Shown here: in pieces, positions 28,277 to 39,500 of the stretch | Layout of the letters: the number at the start of each line of letters is the position of its first letter | Numbering within the stretch: position 1 is the stretch's first letter | From: Clostridia bacterium | GTDB taxonomy: Bacteria > Bacteroidota > Bacteroidia > Bacteroidales > 4484-276 | Length of the DNA: 64,000 bases | NCBI GenBank assembly: GCA_009928785.1 | Contig: SABY01000007.1 | Location: 1-64,000 of the forward strand | Direction of reading: 5' to 3' | Program-made: the position numbers and the translations under genes | Notes under the pieces: model-generated | Told to the model about the DNA's origin: nothing | What the model saw: only the letters and a program-made list of their open reading frames with translations | The model's database searches: none

Positions 28277-31234
28277 TTAAAATTGAATGTTGATACCAAA
28301 TAAATATGCTGAAGTTACCGGGTAGATGTTCAGCTCGATGCCGCTACTGGTGTTAGAGCCTGGTAGTTCGGGCGTAAAGCCTGAGTATTGCGTGAAGATG
28401 ACGGGGTTTTGTGCGGTGACGTAAAACCGCAGGCTGTTCATTTTATATTTGGTAAGCGGCAGGGTGTAGCCCAAAGTTACGTTGTTGATGCGGAAAAATG
28501 AACCCGACTCTACAAAGTAGGTTGATGGCTTGGGGATGCTGTTGGAGGCGCGGGGTTCGGAGCCGTTGGGATTGTCGGGGCTCCAGCGGTTGGCAGCGCG
28601 GTCATCCTCGATGTTGTCGTTACCAAATCGTAAGCCTTTTTTGCCATTATAAACCTTGTTGCCGCCGTTGCCATAGCAATCCACCGTAAAGTCGATTTGT
28701 TTCCAGTTGATGCCGGCATTAATACCATAATAAAATTTAGGCTGGTAACTTCCTGCAAACACGCGGTCGAGTTCGCTTAATGTACCGTCGCCGTTTACAT
28801 CGGCATAAATGAGGTCGCCGGGCTGGGTGCCGGTGAAGTGAGGTGAGGCGTCAATCTCTTCCTGTGTGCGGTAGATTCCTTCGGTTTGATATACCCAAAA
28901 GCTGCCGATGGGTTGTCCTTCCACGGTGTAGGTAACTATCTCGCCATTGCCCAGGCTTCCGCCACGGAGCTGCAGGTTGCCGTCAACCGATTCCACATTA
29001 TTATTATTAAAGGTAACGTTGCCACCAACGAAATAGGTGAAGTCATCGGAGATTTTGTCGTTCCAGTTAAGCGCTATTTCTACTCCTGTGTTGCGCACAT
29101 CGGCGGCCTGCGAAAACACGGTACGATCGGCGTCGCCAACAGCCGAAGGAAGGGTGATGCTCACGTAGTTGTTGGAAAGTTTGTTATAATAACCTATATC
29201 TCCGCGCAATCGACGATCGACTATTAGAAACTCCATGCCTATATCATAACCGGTGGTAGGCTCCCAGGTAGCCTGTGCATCTTTTATCTGATCGAAAGTG
29301 ATGGCTTGCTGTGGTGTGCCGCTTTGTCCGCCAAAGGCGTAATAATTACTTAGAATGGTAACTCCTGTCAGCACGCCGAGGTTGCGGATATTGTCCTGCC
29401 CGATTTTACCATAGCTGCCGCGCACTTTTAGTTCATCAAAAAAGGACTGGTTTTCCATAAATGATTCCTGCGTAACAATCCAGGTAGCTCCTGCCGACCA
29501 GAAAGTTCCCCACTTTTCGTTGACGGGGAAGTTGCTGGAGCCGTCGCGGCGCAGTGACCCACTCAAAGTATAGCGGCTGCTGAAAGTGTAAGTAGCGCGG
29601 CCATAAACGGCGGCACGGGTATAGAGGTCGCCAGAACTTCCGCTGGTGGCGGTGGTGAGGTCGCCCTGCCCGATATACCAAAGGTTGCTTTGGTTGGGCA
29701 CGTCTTTTACGTTGCCATACAACGAGCTGTATTTATCCTGTTCGGCAGAATAACCGGCGGTTACATTTATTTGATGACGCAGTGCAAAGGTCTTGGTGTA
29801 ATTGATGTAGTTGTCGAAAATCCAATAAAACCCTTTGCCCGATGAGATGGTAAGATCGGAGATGTCATTTTTCTGTCCGCTCCAGATAAAATATTCGGGT
29901 ACATAGTTGGTCCCGTCGTTGTTGTAGCGATCGAAGTTGAAACTGCTGCGCAGGGTGAGGCCATCTACAGGTTTCAGCTCGGCATAAACATTTCCGAGCA
30001 AACGCTGCTGTTTAAAAATGTCGTTGGTATAATGCAGCCGTGCTACCGGGTTGGCAACGCTCAGTGCTTGCAGATAACCCCAGTCGCCGTTGGCGTATTG
30101 CACCGGAACGGTGGGCGCCATGCGGTAGGCATCGTCGAAAACATTGGGTTTGTTGTCGTTTTTCGATACGTTGATGTTCAGGTTGTAACCCAACTTGATA
30201 AAGTCGGCAGGTTTAAAATCGTTGGCAAGCTTGAAAACGTACCGCGAAAAGTCGTTGCCTTCGATGATGCCGTTGTCAACAAAATATCCGGCGCTGAAGT
30301 AGTATGTCACCTTATCGGAACCTCCGCTGATGCTCAGGTTGTAGTTGTTCATCATTCCGGCGCGGCTCACCTCGTCAAACCAGTCGGTATTGTATTTTAA
30401 TGTATCAGGGTCGAACAATGGAGCCTGTCCGTCGTAGGCACGCGCTTCGTTGGTATAGTTGGCGTAAAGATTAGCGTCAGCCATTTTCACTTTGTTGGTC
30501 ATTTGGCGAAAGCCAACGTAGCTGTCGAAATTCACCTTCATTTTCCCGGCTTTGCCCGACTTGGTGGTGATAAGGATCACGCCGCTACCGGCGCGGCTTC
30601 CGTAGATGGCTTGTGAAGCGGCATCTTTAAGCACCTCCATCGATTGTATGTCGGAACTATTGATGTTGGTAATGTCGGTAGTGATCATACCATCCACCAC
30701 ATAGATCGGGTTGCCGTCGGCAGTTACGGAGGAAATACCCCGCACACGCACCTGCGGCTGGCCGCCGGGCTTGCCGGTGGAGATAACCTGCACGCCGGCA
30801 CTCTTGCCCTGCAGCGCCTGCGCAGCCGTAAGCACAGGCTCGCGTGCTATTTTCCCGCCATCCACTTTGGTGATGGCGCCCACCACCTGGCTCTTGAGCA
30901 ACTGACCATAGCCTACTACGATTACCTCGTCGAGAAAGGTGGTGACGGGAACCAACACGACATTTATCACCGACTGGGCATCTACAGGTTTTTCCTGTTT
31001 TTCGTAACCGATAAATGAGAATTCCAGGATGTCGGAAGGAGCAGCCTGAATGGTGTAGAAGCCGTTCACGTCGGTGACCGTTCCCGTAAAGGTGCCTTGT
31101 ATCAGCACATTTACCCCCGGCAAAGTGGTGCCGTCGGCGTTGTCGGTCACCGTTCCCGTCACAGTTTTTTGCTGTGCGTAGGTGCTGGTGAATGCGGCAA
31201 TGAGCATCAGTAAGAGTAGAAGTTTTGATTTCAT
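28277..31234 (-). CDS. susC-like: SusC/RagA family TonB-linked outer membrane protein
   Basis: VVGYGQLLKSQVVGAITKV plug, ASQAIYGSRAGSGVILITTKSG, C-terminal AYLFGINIQF. Confidence 0.96.
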   Translation of the reverse strand: MKSKLLLLLMLIAAFTSTYAQQKTVTGTVTDNADGTTLPGVNVLIQGTFTGTVTDVNGFYTIQAAPSDILEFSFIGYEKQEKPVDAQSVINVVLVPVTTFLDEVIVVGYGQLLKSQVVGAITKVDGGKIAREPVLTAAQALQGKSAGVQVISTGKPGGQPQVRVRGISSVTADGNPIYVVDGMITTDITNINSSDIQSMEVLKDAASQAIYGSRAGSGVILITTKSGKAGKMKVNFDSYVGFRQMTNKVKMADANLYANYTNEARAYDGQAPLFDPDTLKYNTDWFDEVSRAGMMNNYNLSISGGSDKVTYYFSAGYFVDNGIIEGNDFSRYVFKLANDFKPADFIKLGYNLNINVSKNDNKPNVFDDAYRMAPTVPVQYANGDWGYLQALSVANPVARLHYTNDIFKQQRLLGNVYAELKPVDGLTLRSSFNFDRYNNDGTNYVPEYFIWSGQKNDISDLTISSGKGFYWIFDNYINYTKTFALRHQINVTAGYSAEQDKYSSLYGNVKDVPNQSNLWYIGQGDLTTATSGSSGDLYTRAAVYGRATYTFSSRYTLSGSLRRDGSSNFPVNEKWGTFWSAGATWIVTQESFMENQSFFDELKVRGSYGKIGQDNIRNLGVLTGVTILSNYYAFGGQSGTPQQAITFDQIKDAQATWEPTTGYDIGMEFLIVDRRLRGDIGYYNKLSNNYVSITLPSAVGDADRTVFSQAADVRNTGVEIALNWNDKISDDFTYFVGGNVTFNNNNVESVDGNLQLRGGSLGNGEIVTYTVEGQPIGSFWVYQTEGIYRTQEEIDASPHFTGTQPGDLIYADVNGDGTLSELDRVFAGSYQPKFYYGINAGINWKQIDFTVDCYGNGGNKVYNGKKGLRFGNDNIEDDRAANRWSPDNPNGSEPRASNSIPKPSTYFVESGSFFRINNVTLGYTLPLTKYKMNSLRFYVTAQNPVIFTQYSGFTPELPGSNTSSGIELNIYPVTSAYLFGINIQF

Positions 31235-31328
31235 ATTTCTAATTTTTAAGTGATTATGTTGAACCTATTAAAATTACGTTTTTATTGAGGTGCTAATGTT
31301 TGGAGCAAGTGTTTCAGTTTTTTCGCTA

Positions 31329-31620
31329 TCAACGTCCCATCCCTGACCTCCCGATGATCGGGACAGGCCTTCTCGGCCGGTTGTCGGAAAGGGAGCTCTC
31401 TTTCGTGGCATCACGGGAAAACCCAGTCGAAGCGCTTCGTTTATAGCCCCATCCCCGACCCTTCCCCGACGCGGGGAAGGGAGTTCGCTTCCGTGGCATC
31501 ACGGGAAAACCAAAACAACTCGCTTCGTTTGGCAAACAATCCTACCGCCTTGTGGAAGCGCTCCCCTCTCCAACTGGAGAGGGGTCGGGGGTGAGGCAAA
31601 AAAAGAAGCACTTCACACCG
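31329..31620. repeat. Intergenic repeat cluster
   Basis: 20-nt direct repeat CGTGGCATCACGGGAAAACC at 31404-31423 and 31492-31511, interleaved with CCCCATCCCCGACCCTTCCCC-type palindromic segments. Confidence 0.6.
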
Positions 31621-31703
31621 CAACCATTCAAATATTCAACCATAGCTAAATGGTTACAAAACTAATCTTACGCGTTTATTTCTATTTATTAAAAATCAAT
31701 TTG

Positions 31704-33110
31704 TTATCCCTCCTTCTCCAGCCAGCCACCGGTAAAACCGGCTTTTTGCAGGCCATCGCGAAAGTAGCTGTTTTTTTTCATCAAATCCCAAATCTGCTCT
31801 GTGCGATGGTTTTCGAGCATGATGAGGATGGCTCCCTGGTCGATGCCAATGTAATCCTCGTCGAACCAGCCATCGGGATTTTTATCATCAACGAAAGTAA
31901 GATTAAAAGCATCTTTAAATCCGTATTGATCGTAGAGCCGCTTGCCATAGCGCTGGTACATTTCGCTTAAAGCGGAAAGGCATTCTTCGGGAGCAAACGG
32001 GATGCTTCCACCGGCGGCGGTAGGAGCTATGGTGCCATCATCCACCAGATAATTGGCAGCGGCGCCGCGCGCACGATAGCCCATAAACTCAATGATGCTA
32101 CCGGCTATCCGTTGCTTTTTATTGCCGGAGCCGTCACAGGCGGTAAGTCCCCAAATATTTTCGCCGTAGCCGGTAAATCCTGTGGAATTCTCTATACAAT
32201 AGGCGCGGTTGGCAAGGGTGGCGCGGCGCGAGTTTTCGAAATAGTCGATGCCGCGCGCGCGCATGTAAGCATCCTGTATGCCGCGGAAGTCGATGTACAT
32301 GTGCGAATACTGGTGTCCGAAAAGGGGACCGAAGTTTACATGCGCAAAGCCCTGATAATCGGCCCACAGATAAGTTGCCGTCCAGTTTTGCCACACCACG
32401 GCGGGGATGGGATGTGTAGGCGAGCCCAGCGCCAGGATGTTCAGGATCATGGCTTCGTTGTAGCCACTCCACTCGGCATCCAAAAATTTCTTTGTTTCGG
32501 GATGCCAGCCCATCGACAGCAACTGGTTGTCGCTGAGAAACCAATCCCATTCTACACGACGATATAAGCTGTCGGCAAGCCGGCGGATTTCTGTTTCGGT
32601 GCTGTCAGTTGAATCAAAATATTCGTAGCACGACAGGATGCCTGCCATGAGCAATCCGGTATCGATGGTTGACAGTTCTACCTGCTTGTGGCGCAATCCG
32701 GTGCGCATATCCAAAAAATGGTAAAAAAAACCTTTGTAGCCGGCCACGCCTGTGGTGGCGTCGCCCATCGGCAGATTCATGATAAAGCGCAGGGTTATGA
32801 GCACGCGTTCGGCGGCCTGCCTGCGGGTGATGTAGTTGTTTTCGACGCCGGTGATGTAAGCCGTAAATCCAAAACCCATGGCAGCAATGCTCGAAAACGA
32901 TTGGGTAGGCCAGCGGTCGGGCGTAAGGCCGCTCACGCTGTCGGCGGTTTCCCAAAAATAACCGAAAGTGCGGCGGTGCATATCATCCAGATTCAGGCTG
33001 TCGTCCATCGACAGACTATTGGCACCAGCCTCTTTTTGGCTTTGCTGATTGCAAGCCGAAAAAACCACCAGCAGCAAAGATACCAAGACAAGGAGCAGCG
33101 TGTGTTTCAT
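31704..33110 (-). CDS. GH144-like (glucoamylase-fold) lipoprotein
   Basis: Lipobox LLLVVFSACNQQ; RRTFGYFWETADSVSGLTPDRWP, GFGFTAYITGVENNYITR, NIWGLTACDGSG, GSIPFAPEECLSAL. Confidence 0.85.
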   Translation of the reverse strand: MKHTLLLVLVSLLLVVFSACNQQSQKEAGANSLSMDDSLNLDDMHRRTFGYFWETADSVSGLTPDRWPTQSFSSIAAMGFGFTAYITGVENNYITRRQAAERVLITLRFIMNLPMGDATTGVAGYKGFFYHFLDMRTGLRHKQVELSTIDTGLLMAGILSCYEYFDSTDSTETEIRRLADSLYRRVEWDWFLSDNQLLSMGWHPETKKFLDAEWSGYNEAMILNILALGSPTHPIPAVVWQNWTATYLWADYQGFAHVNFGPLFGHQYSHMYIDFRGIQDAYMRARGIDYFENSRRATLANRAYCIENSTGFTGYGENIWGLTACDGSGNKKQRIAGSIIEFMGYRARGAAANYLVDDGTIAPTAAGGSIPFAPEECLSALSEMYQRYGKRLYDQYGFKDAFNLTFVDDKNPDGWFDEDYIGIDQGAILIMLENHRTEQIWDLMKKNSYFRDGLQKAGFTGGWLEKEG

Positions 33111-33211
33111 GATTCATAGTTTTAATAATTATCTACCGAAACAGAAGATCAAAAGTATAAAAATCAGAACATCCGATGACTTTAAAAATATGTAAAAAGA
33201 GATGGGAAGGG

Positions 33212-33245
33212 AAATTCCAAATTCCAAATTCCAAATTCCAAATTT
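33212..33245. repeat. Short tandem heptamer repeat (AAATTCC)n
   Basis: Four to five consecutive AAATTCC units; a degenerate version recurs near 34511-34544. Confidence 0.7.
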
Positions 33246-33492
33246 CAGATACCGGATTTCAAGCACACAATGCCGATGCAAAAGAAACGACTTCTTTTAA
33301 TTCTGCCTATTTCGAATCTAACTTTGAAACGACTTTACCAGATTGTTTTATTTTAAAATATCAGCCTTACTTTTTGCCCTGATTAAAGGCTTCGATAAAT
33401 TTTAATCAGATTAAAACAATGTTCAAAAAAAAGATGCACCTTGTTCCGCAGTCATTTATGAATTTCAAAAAGGGCCAAACAATTACCTTTTT

Positions 33493-34494
33493 CTAACTTC
33501 TTACTTTACGCGATGCAAAAGGTGCCAGCGGTTGCTGCGTGAGGATGCGGCTGGCTTCAGCATCAAAGGCGTGCGGGTCGTTGAGATGCGAGAGCCTGTG
33601 GAAAATCTGATCAGCGTCCGTAAACCAGCGTGCAAAATACCACCAGTAGTCTTTCTTTTTGCCAAGTTGTGCAAGGGATGAGCGACCTTTATCCATCAGT
33701 TCTTGCATCAGGTCATAATAAAATTCGATTAGTATTTCGCGGTGGGTTTCGCTGGGAGGCGGTGTGGCGGGCAGGGATATTTGTTCGGCAAGAAACGGGT
33801 TGGCAAGCAGCCCGCGACCCAGCATCCAGCCGGTGGCAGTCGGGTATCTTTTGCGCAAAGCAAGAAAACTTTCCCTGCAGGTGATGTCGCCGCTGAAAAT
33901 CCAGTCGTGTTTCAGTTTACCAATGGCAGCATCGAGTGTTTCAAGATACATTTCGCCCTCGTACATTTGCACGCCAATGCGCGGATGGATGACGAGACTT
34001 TGCAGCGGGTAATCGTTATACACTTCCACGAGATCAAAAAACTCATCAGGATTGTGATAGCCCAGCCGCGTTTTGATGGAGAGCTTGATGGGCAGCGCCG
34101 GAATGATCTCGTCGAGCAGTTGGCGCAGCAGGTCGGGAAAAGGCAGCAAACCGGAGCCTCGCTTTTTGCGCGCCACCGAGGGTTTGGGGCAGCCCAGGTT
34201 CCAGTTGACGGTAGCGTAGCCCAACTCCTGCAGGCGGTGGGCCAGCAGTACAAATTTCGATGCGTCGTTGCCCAGCACCTGCGGAATGACAGATAAACCC
34301 GCGTTGGCTTCGGGCAGCACGTCGCGCAAGTGCTGCTGCCTGAAGCGCGACCCTTCGGCCAGCGCAATAAACGGACTCATCATCTGGTGGATGCCCGAAA
34401 AATGCCGCGACCAGGCACGCCGGAATTCAGCTTCTGTAAAGCCTTGCAGCGGAGCCATGATCATCAGTTCTTTTTGATTTTTATGGTTATTCAT
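33493..34494 (-). CDS. tRNA-dihydrouridine synthase family protein
   Basis: MIMAPLQGFTEAEFRRAW, VNWNLGCPKPSVARKKRGSGLL, LPIKLSIKTRLG, GRGLLANPFLAEQI. Likely start ATG 34494. Confidence 0.9.
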   Translation of the reverse strand: MNNHKNQKELMIMAPLQGFTEAEFRRAWSRHFSGIHQMMSPFIALAEGSRFRQQHLRDVLPEANAGLSVIPQVLGNDASKFVLLAHRLQELGYATVNWNLGCPKPSVARKKRGSGLLPFPDLLRQLLDEIIPALPIKLSIKTRLGYHNPDEFFDLVEVYNDYPLQSLVIHPRIGVQMYEGEMYLETLDAAIGKLKHDWIFSGDITCRESFLALRKRYPTATGWMLGRGLLANPFLAEQISLPATPPPSETHREILIEFYYDLMQELMDKGRSSLAQLGKKKDYWWYFARWFTDADQIFHRLSHLNDPHAFDAEASRILTQQPLAPFASRKVRS

Positions 34495-34756
34495 TAAATA
34501 TTTGACTTCAAAAAATTCCAAATTCTAAATTCCAAATCCCAAAAAACAACCGCCGTAGTCGGTGTGAACAATTCCAAATAAATCACAATTTAAAAAACCC
34601 GACAACTTTTCCCAACTTGGCAGCTCAACAATCATCTTCTCATTCCGGGAACTTTAAGAACTAATAAGGTAATAAGGTTGATGTCTTTGTTAACTTTTTC
34701 CCACTAAGGTTAATTGATTAAAAATATGGTTTTTCATTTTTTCATTTGATAATAAC

Positions 34757-35470
34757 TCAATGATTCCTTTCTCCCTCCTCTTTGCTTTCATATTTTTCCA
34801 TTATAGCTGAGATGGCGGCAAGCAGCAGTCCGGTGTCGTTGTCGTTGAGTAGTGCCACGCGCTCCAGGATGCGGTTATAAAATACCGGGCTGCGGCTGAT
34901 GCGGGTGCCGGCGAGGATGTTTTTGGTTTGGCCGATCAGCACCGAAAGCTTTGCTTCGTCGGGTGCAGGAGGCTTTTGCGCCGTTGGCATTTGTCGCAAA
35001 GTCGAAAGAATATAAGCATAGAGCATCACCGCCTGTGCCAGGTTGAGCGACGGATAGGCGGTGGCCATGGGAATATAGGTGGAGATGTGGCACAACGCCA
35101 TCTCTTGGTTGGTTAGCCCCGACTCTTCGCGGCCAAAAACGATGGCCACTTTATGGATGGTGCCGGATTTGTTGTGCAGCAGTTCGGGCAATTGGTTTGC
35201 CGCATGATGGTCGCCGCGCACCGACCGCTCTTTGGCGCTGGTGGCAATGGCAAAATCGATATCCGTAAGCGCATCGCTGAGAGTGTCATAAACAGGGGCA
35301 TGCTCGAGGATTTCTGCGGAAGCATGCGCCACCCAGCGAGCCTTCCCCTCCAAAAAAGTACACGGACGCACCAGCCGCAACTGCGCGAAACCCATCGTTT
35401 TGAGGGCGCGCGCGGCAGCGCCGATGTTTTCGGGCACAGCAGGTTCTACTAGTATGAAGATAATTTGCAT
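34757..35470 (-). CDS. SPOUT (TrmH/TrmJ-like) RNA 2'-O-methyltransferase
   Basis: IFILVEPAVPENIGAAARALKTMGF, VAIVFGREESGLTNQE, YIPMATAYPSLNLAQAVMLYAY. Confidence 0.9.
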   Translation of the reverse strand: MQIIFILVEPAVPENIGAAARALKTMGFAQLRLVRPCTFLEGKARWVAHASAEILEHAPVYDTLSDALTDIDFAIATSAKERSVRGDHHAANQLPELLHNKSGTIHKVAIVFGREESGLTNQEMALCHISTYIPMATAYPSLNLAQAVMLYAYILSTLRQMPTAQKPPAPDEAKLSVLIGQTKNILAGTRISRSPVFYNRILERVALLNDNDTGLLLAAISAIMEKYESKEEGERNH

Positions 35471-35529
35471 TTTTATTTATTTCCTAACATAAAACAACGC
35501 AGGTAAAAAGAAGAAACAGCAGGGTCAGC

Positions 35530-36201
35530 TTAGGTCTTTTCATTGGGTTTTGATTTTTTAAAATTCTCTTTCGCCCCTGCCGGTTTCCATAGATGCACCA
35601 GGGCTTTGGTTTCAAAAAATTCCTCATCAAAATAGCGACCGAGCGGAACCACCCGGCTGTGCAGCTTAATCTGCAACAGCTCCGCGGTGAGGTCGCCGCC
35701 TTTGAGGTACAGGATGCCATTGGCCAAACTGTTGTTTGCGCCGGCATTGATGCGGGGCATTGCCCACTGCGCAAATTGCGGAAGCTGCGTCACCGCGCGG
35801 CTTACGACAAAGTCTGCGGTTTCTTTGATCTCCTCCAGGCGCACCGCGGCCGCCGTAACATTGGCCAGCGAAAGACTTTCGGCGACAGCCTGCACCACTT
35901 TTATTTTTTTGGCGATGGAATCGATGAGATGAAACCTAACCTCCGGAAAGAGGATGGCCAGCGGGATGCCCGGAAAGCCGCCGCCCGTGCCTGCATCGAT
36001 AACCTCCGTTCCATCGGCAAAACTGATAACTTTGGCAATAGCCAGCGAGTGCAGCACATGCCGCTCGTAGAGGTTTTCGATGTCGCGGCGCGAGATCACG
36101 TTCACGCGTTCGTTCCAAAAAGTGTAAAGCTCCTGCAACTGCCCCAGTTGCTCCGTCTGTCGCACGGAAAGGTCGGCGAAATATTTTTTGATAATTTCCA
36201 T
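35530..36201 (-). CDS. rsmG: 16S rRNA (guanine527-N7)-methyltransferase RsmG/GidB
   Basis: NVISRRDIENLYERHVLHSLAIAKV, VIDAGTGGGFPGIPLAILFPEVRFHLIDSIAKKIKVVQ, VVSRAVTQLPQFAQW. Confidence 0.94.
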   Translation of the reverse strand: MEIIKKYFADLSVRQTEQLGQLQELYTFWNERVNVISRRDIENLYERHVLHSLAIAKVISFADGTEVIDAGTGGGFPGIPLAILFPEVRFHLIDSIAKKIKVVQAVAESLSLANVTAAAVRLEEIKETADFVVSRAVTQLPQFAQWAMPRINAGANNSLANGILYLKGGDLTAELLQIKLHSRVVPLGRYFDEEFFETKALVHLWKPAGAKENFKKSKPNEKT

Positions 36202-36469
36202 GGCCGCAAAGATAGGTTTGTTGTTCGTTGTTTGTTGTTCGTTGTTCCCTTCGGCAAGCTCAGGGCAGGCTGTTGTTCGTTTCCCGAATCGCGGAGTATA
36301 TCCCGATTTTTTCGGGGATATCGGGATTTCCCGATGGATCAGGGCAGGCAGTTGCGCTCAAGTTCGTTGTTTTGGAAACCATGTCGCTTTTCTGCTGATT
36401 GCATCAGGCTGAGAGCTGAGAACTTAAGACTGTTGTCTGGTTGGAAAAATTTAATATTGGCAACGGCAA

Positions 36470-36503
36470 AAAAAAGCCCTGGTAGCTGCTACCAGGGCCT
36501 TTT
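36470..36503 (-). terminator. Strong terminator at the end of the eCIS operon
   Basis: Minus strand GGCCCTGGTAGC-AGCTACCAGGGC (long perfect stem) followed by TTTTTTTT; about 95 bp downstream of the 36597..40805 stop. Confidence 0.85.
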
Positions 36504-36596
36504 ATTAATTATCGTTGAACAGGTTGATATTGTTGTGATTCCCTATTTCATCCCTATAAAACGAATTCCTTCAGAAAATTATTAAACCCTCCGGCA

Positions 36597-39500
36597 TTAT
36601 TTCTCGCCTCCCGGTTTCCTGGGAGGGATTATCCGGGTTTTAGACAATTGGTTTACCTGGCTTCTGAGTGACTCGAAATCGGTTGAGATTTTGCTGAACC
36701 CCGTTACCGATTTTTGCAGCGCTTCAATTTGCTTATCTCTCGAAGAAATTTCATTCTGGTGTGCACCCTGCACTGCTTCCAGTTGTGTTCTCAACTTGCT
36801 CACTTCATTTTGTAATACCATCACTTCTTCAATCTTTGCCTTTTGTGTGTTGATTTGCGTACGAAGTTCTTCCACATTGGCAGGCTCTTTATCTTCCAGA
36901 GCATAATATTTCACTTTCCCATTTTCTTCGAAAAGAATCACCCTTTCATTTTCCTTAAGGCTGGTGGGCGCTACGGTAAATTTCATTAGGTTTTTGGGGC
37001 CGTTCAGCGGATCGAAGGTTTCCACGCGGGTCACCTCAATATTGGCATTTTCCAATTTGGACTTCACCTCATCCACAGGTTTCCCCACCACCGAAGTTTG
37101 CTTCACTGTTCGTTCGGGACGTGTCACTTGCTTTTTGGTAAGGTTGCCCAGCCAGTCACCGGCCAGATTTTGGAGTACACTGGCCTGTGTCTTTCTTTCT
37201 TTGAACATGGTGTTGAAGTTTAAATTATTGAAGCTCGCAACGCCATATTTCACCTGTGTGCCTTTCACGTTTACACCCTTTGCCCGTTCACCGCCAATGG
37301 TGACGTTCTCAAAAAGGTCTGGCAGCACTGCACAACAAACCGACTCGACGGCTTTCCGAAGAATTGGGCCGAAGGGTATCCACGACAACCAGTAATCGAA
37401 GGCAGGAAATGATTTTACATATTTACGCTTTGCAAAATTGCAGACTTTATAAACCTGGTTTTCACGAATACTGACACAGGCCAGGTACAATTTGTCTTCC
37501 TCATCACAGGTCGGGCATTTTAGCAGGAACTGATCACAAATACAATCCTTCAGGTATTGGGAGAGTTTACTGAACAGATCGATATATGCCTCAAGGACAT
37601 CATTCCGGTAGGCTGTCAATTCCTCAAGCGGAAAAGTGGCTTCAGGTTGGAACCGGTTGGCCGGAATAATATTGAAAGTATTGCTCACCCAATTGTAAAC
37701 AAACACCTGTGGATTGTCGGAAGAGGGTCCCATGGCGATACTTTCGGGATATATCTGCACAGGATGATGGTACGTGTTCAAAAGCTGCGGCTTCTCTGTG
37801 TTGAAAATACTCACAAGGCGCACACGGTAACTATCTTCGTAAACAACCATCAAAAATGCTGTTACCGGATTATAAACCAGTTTTACATCCGTATTGGCTC
37901 CCAGGTCAACCACATGATCAGGGAACTGGTTGAAAGAGTTGGCTGTAATATTGTAAACCAGTAGGTTTTTATTGCCTGAGGTGCCCGGTATGGCATTGGA
38001 AACCACGCAAAGTTTTGTGCCATTTTTTCCGTGTGCAATCTCTATATCGTCTTCACCCACGATGCTCCCTGCCTGATCACCCATGAAAAAGGTTTGAAAT
38101 GGTTGGATCAGATTATCGAGATTCATGCCCTGAATTTGGTTATACTGAAGCGGATCATTCAGATCCACTGCCAATGTAGCGTAAGCAATATGGGTATTAC
38201 GATCAATCACAAGTTGACCACTTGCGTTAAATGCAGCGGCAGGATTATGTTCGGAGGCGATGGAATTGGGATCGATCACATACAATCCCTTGCCACGTGC
38301 GATTGCATAGACACTTTTTTTGGTTGTAAAAAGGGTGGCCAGCGTAACCATCAGCGTGTCGCAGAAGGTTCTGATCGGTCGCCAAGTGAAAGTGAGCTGC
38401 TCTTCTTCCTTGACGTCAGCCACAGCAAAAATAGTATCCTCATCATTCAGCATCCCAATGGCATACAATTCACTTCCGTCTTCCGAAAAAGCTACATCCT
38501 GCACTTTGATGCCTGTTCCGCCTGGTATTTCAAGCTCAGCCACCATTTGCTGTGAATTGAGATCAAATACAAAGATCATATTGCTACCCGATGGCGACTC
38601 GACGCCACCCACTGTATAGGCTCTCTTCGACTGATGATCTACCCGGATTCTTGTATGGGTAAACCCTTTACTGAAAATAGTCGGAATATTCATCTCAGCC
38701 AGTACGCCTGGATAATCAGGAAACTGTTCTACATTATCGAACATGGCGCAATAGGTTTTGCTTTTCAAAAGCTCTTTTAACGATTCGTAAAGCTCTCTTA
38801 ATATCTGATCCTCCTGTGGAGAGATGTAAACCTTTTGGCCAAACTCCGGGGTTAGGAATTGGATCAACAAATTCAGCATCGCTGTGATCCTTTTCTGATG
38901 GATGCCGACAAGCGCCGTTTCCTCGCCATTACCGACGACTTCCTTCGTAAAAAAATCGACAATAGGTTTGAGGCAGTTATTGTAGATGTTCTGAATGAGT
39001 TCGCCGCCTTTCCAGGAATTGGAAGTGTCGTTCGGATCGTAAGGTTCCACATTAAAGACAAGCTTGTTGCTGAGGTTCAGACCCATCGTTAGGCAAACCT
39101 CGCCATCCTGCCCGTCGAGTAAACCCTGCTCTTTGATCATCTCCATAATCGGGAGGATTTTATCCTGTTGAATGACCAGGTCGTTGCCTTCGCAATCCAG
39201 AGCGTAACCTTCTTTTACTTTCACTGTCAGTCGTCCGTTTTCGATCTCATCCCCACAATAGACCTGTAATCCGCACACGATTCCCCAACCGTGGAGGTGT
39301 TTGTTGTGAAAGCGAAGGTTGTTGGCCTTACACAAACGGTCGATGGCCTGCTGCACAGTTTCGGCTTCGGCTAATTCGCACGCACTGTTGTCGAAGCAGA
39401 TATCTTCGGCACAAATTTCCGTCAGAGCTGGGAAATCCTTTCGGCAATCATGGACAATTTCGCCCACCGGATACTGAAGAGCCATTGTCCAACGAATGAG

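Noticed and set aside
33212-33245. CRISPR-like repeat
   Set aside because: The unit is only 7 bp with no spacers; simple tandem repeat.
35593-36585. 330-aa plus-strand ORF
   Set aside because: Mostly antisense to rsmG and then runs through the repeat-rich spacer; no protein-like domains.
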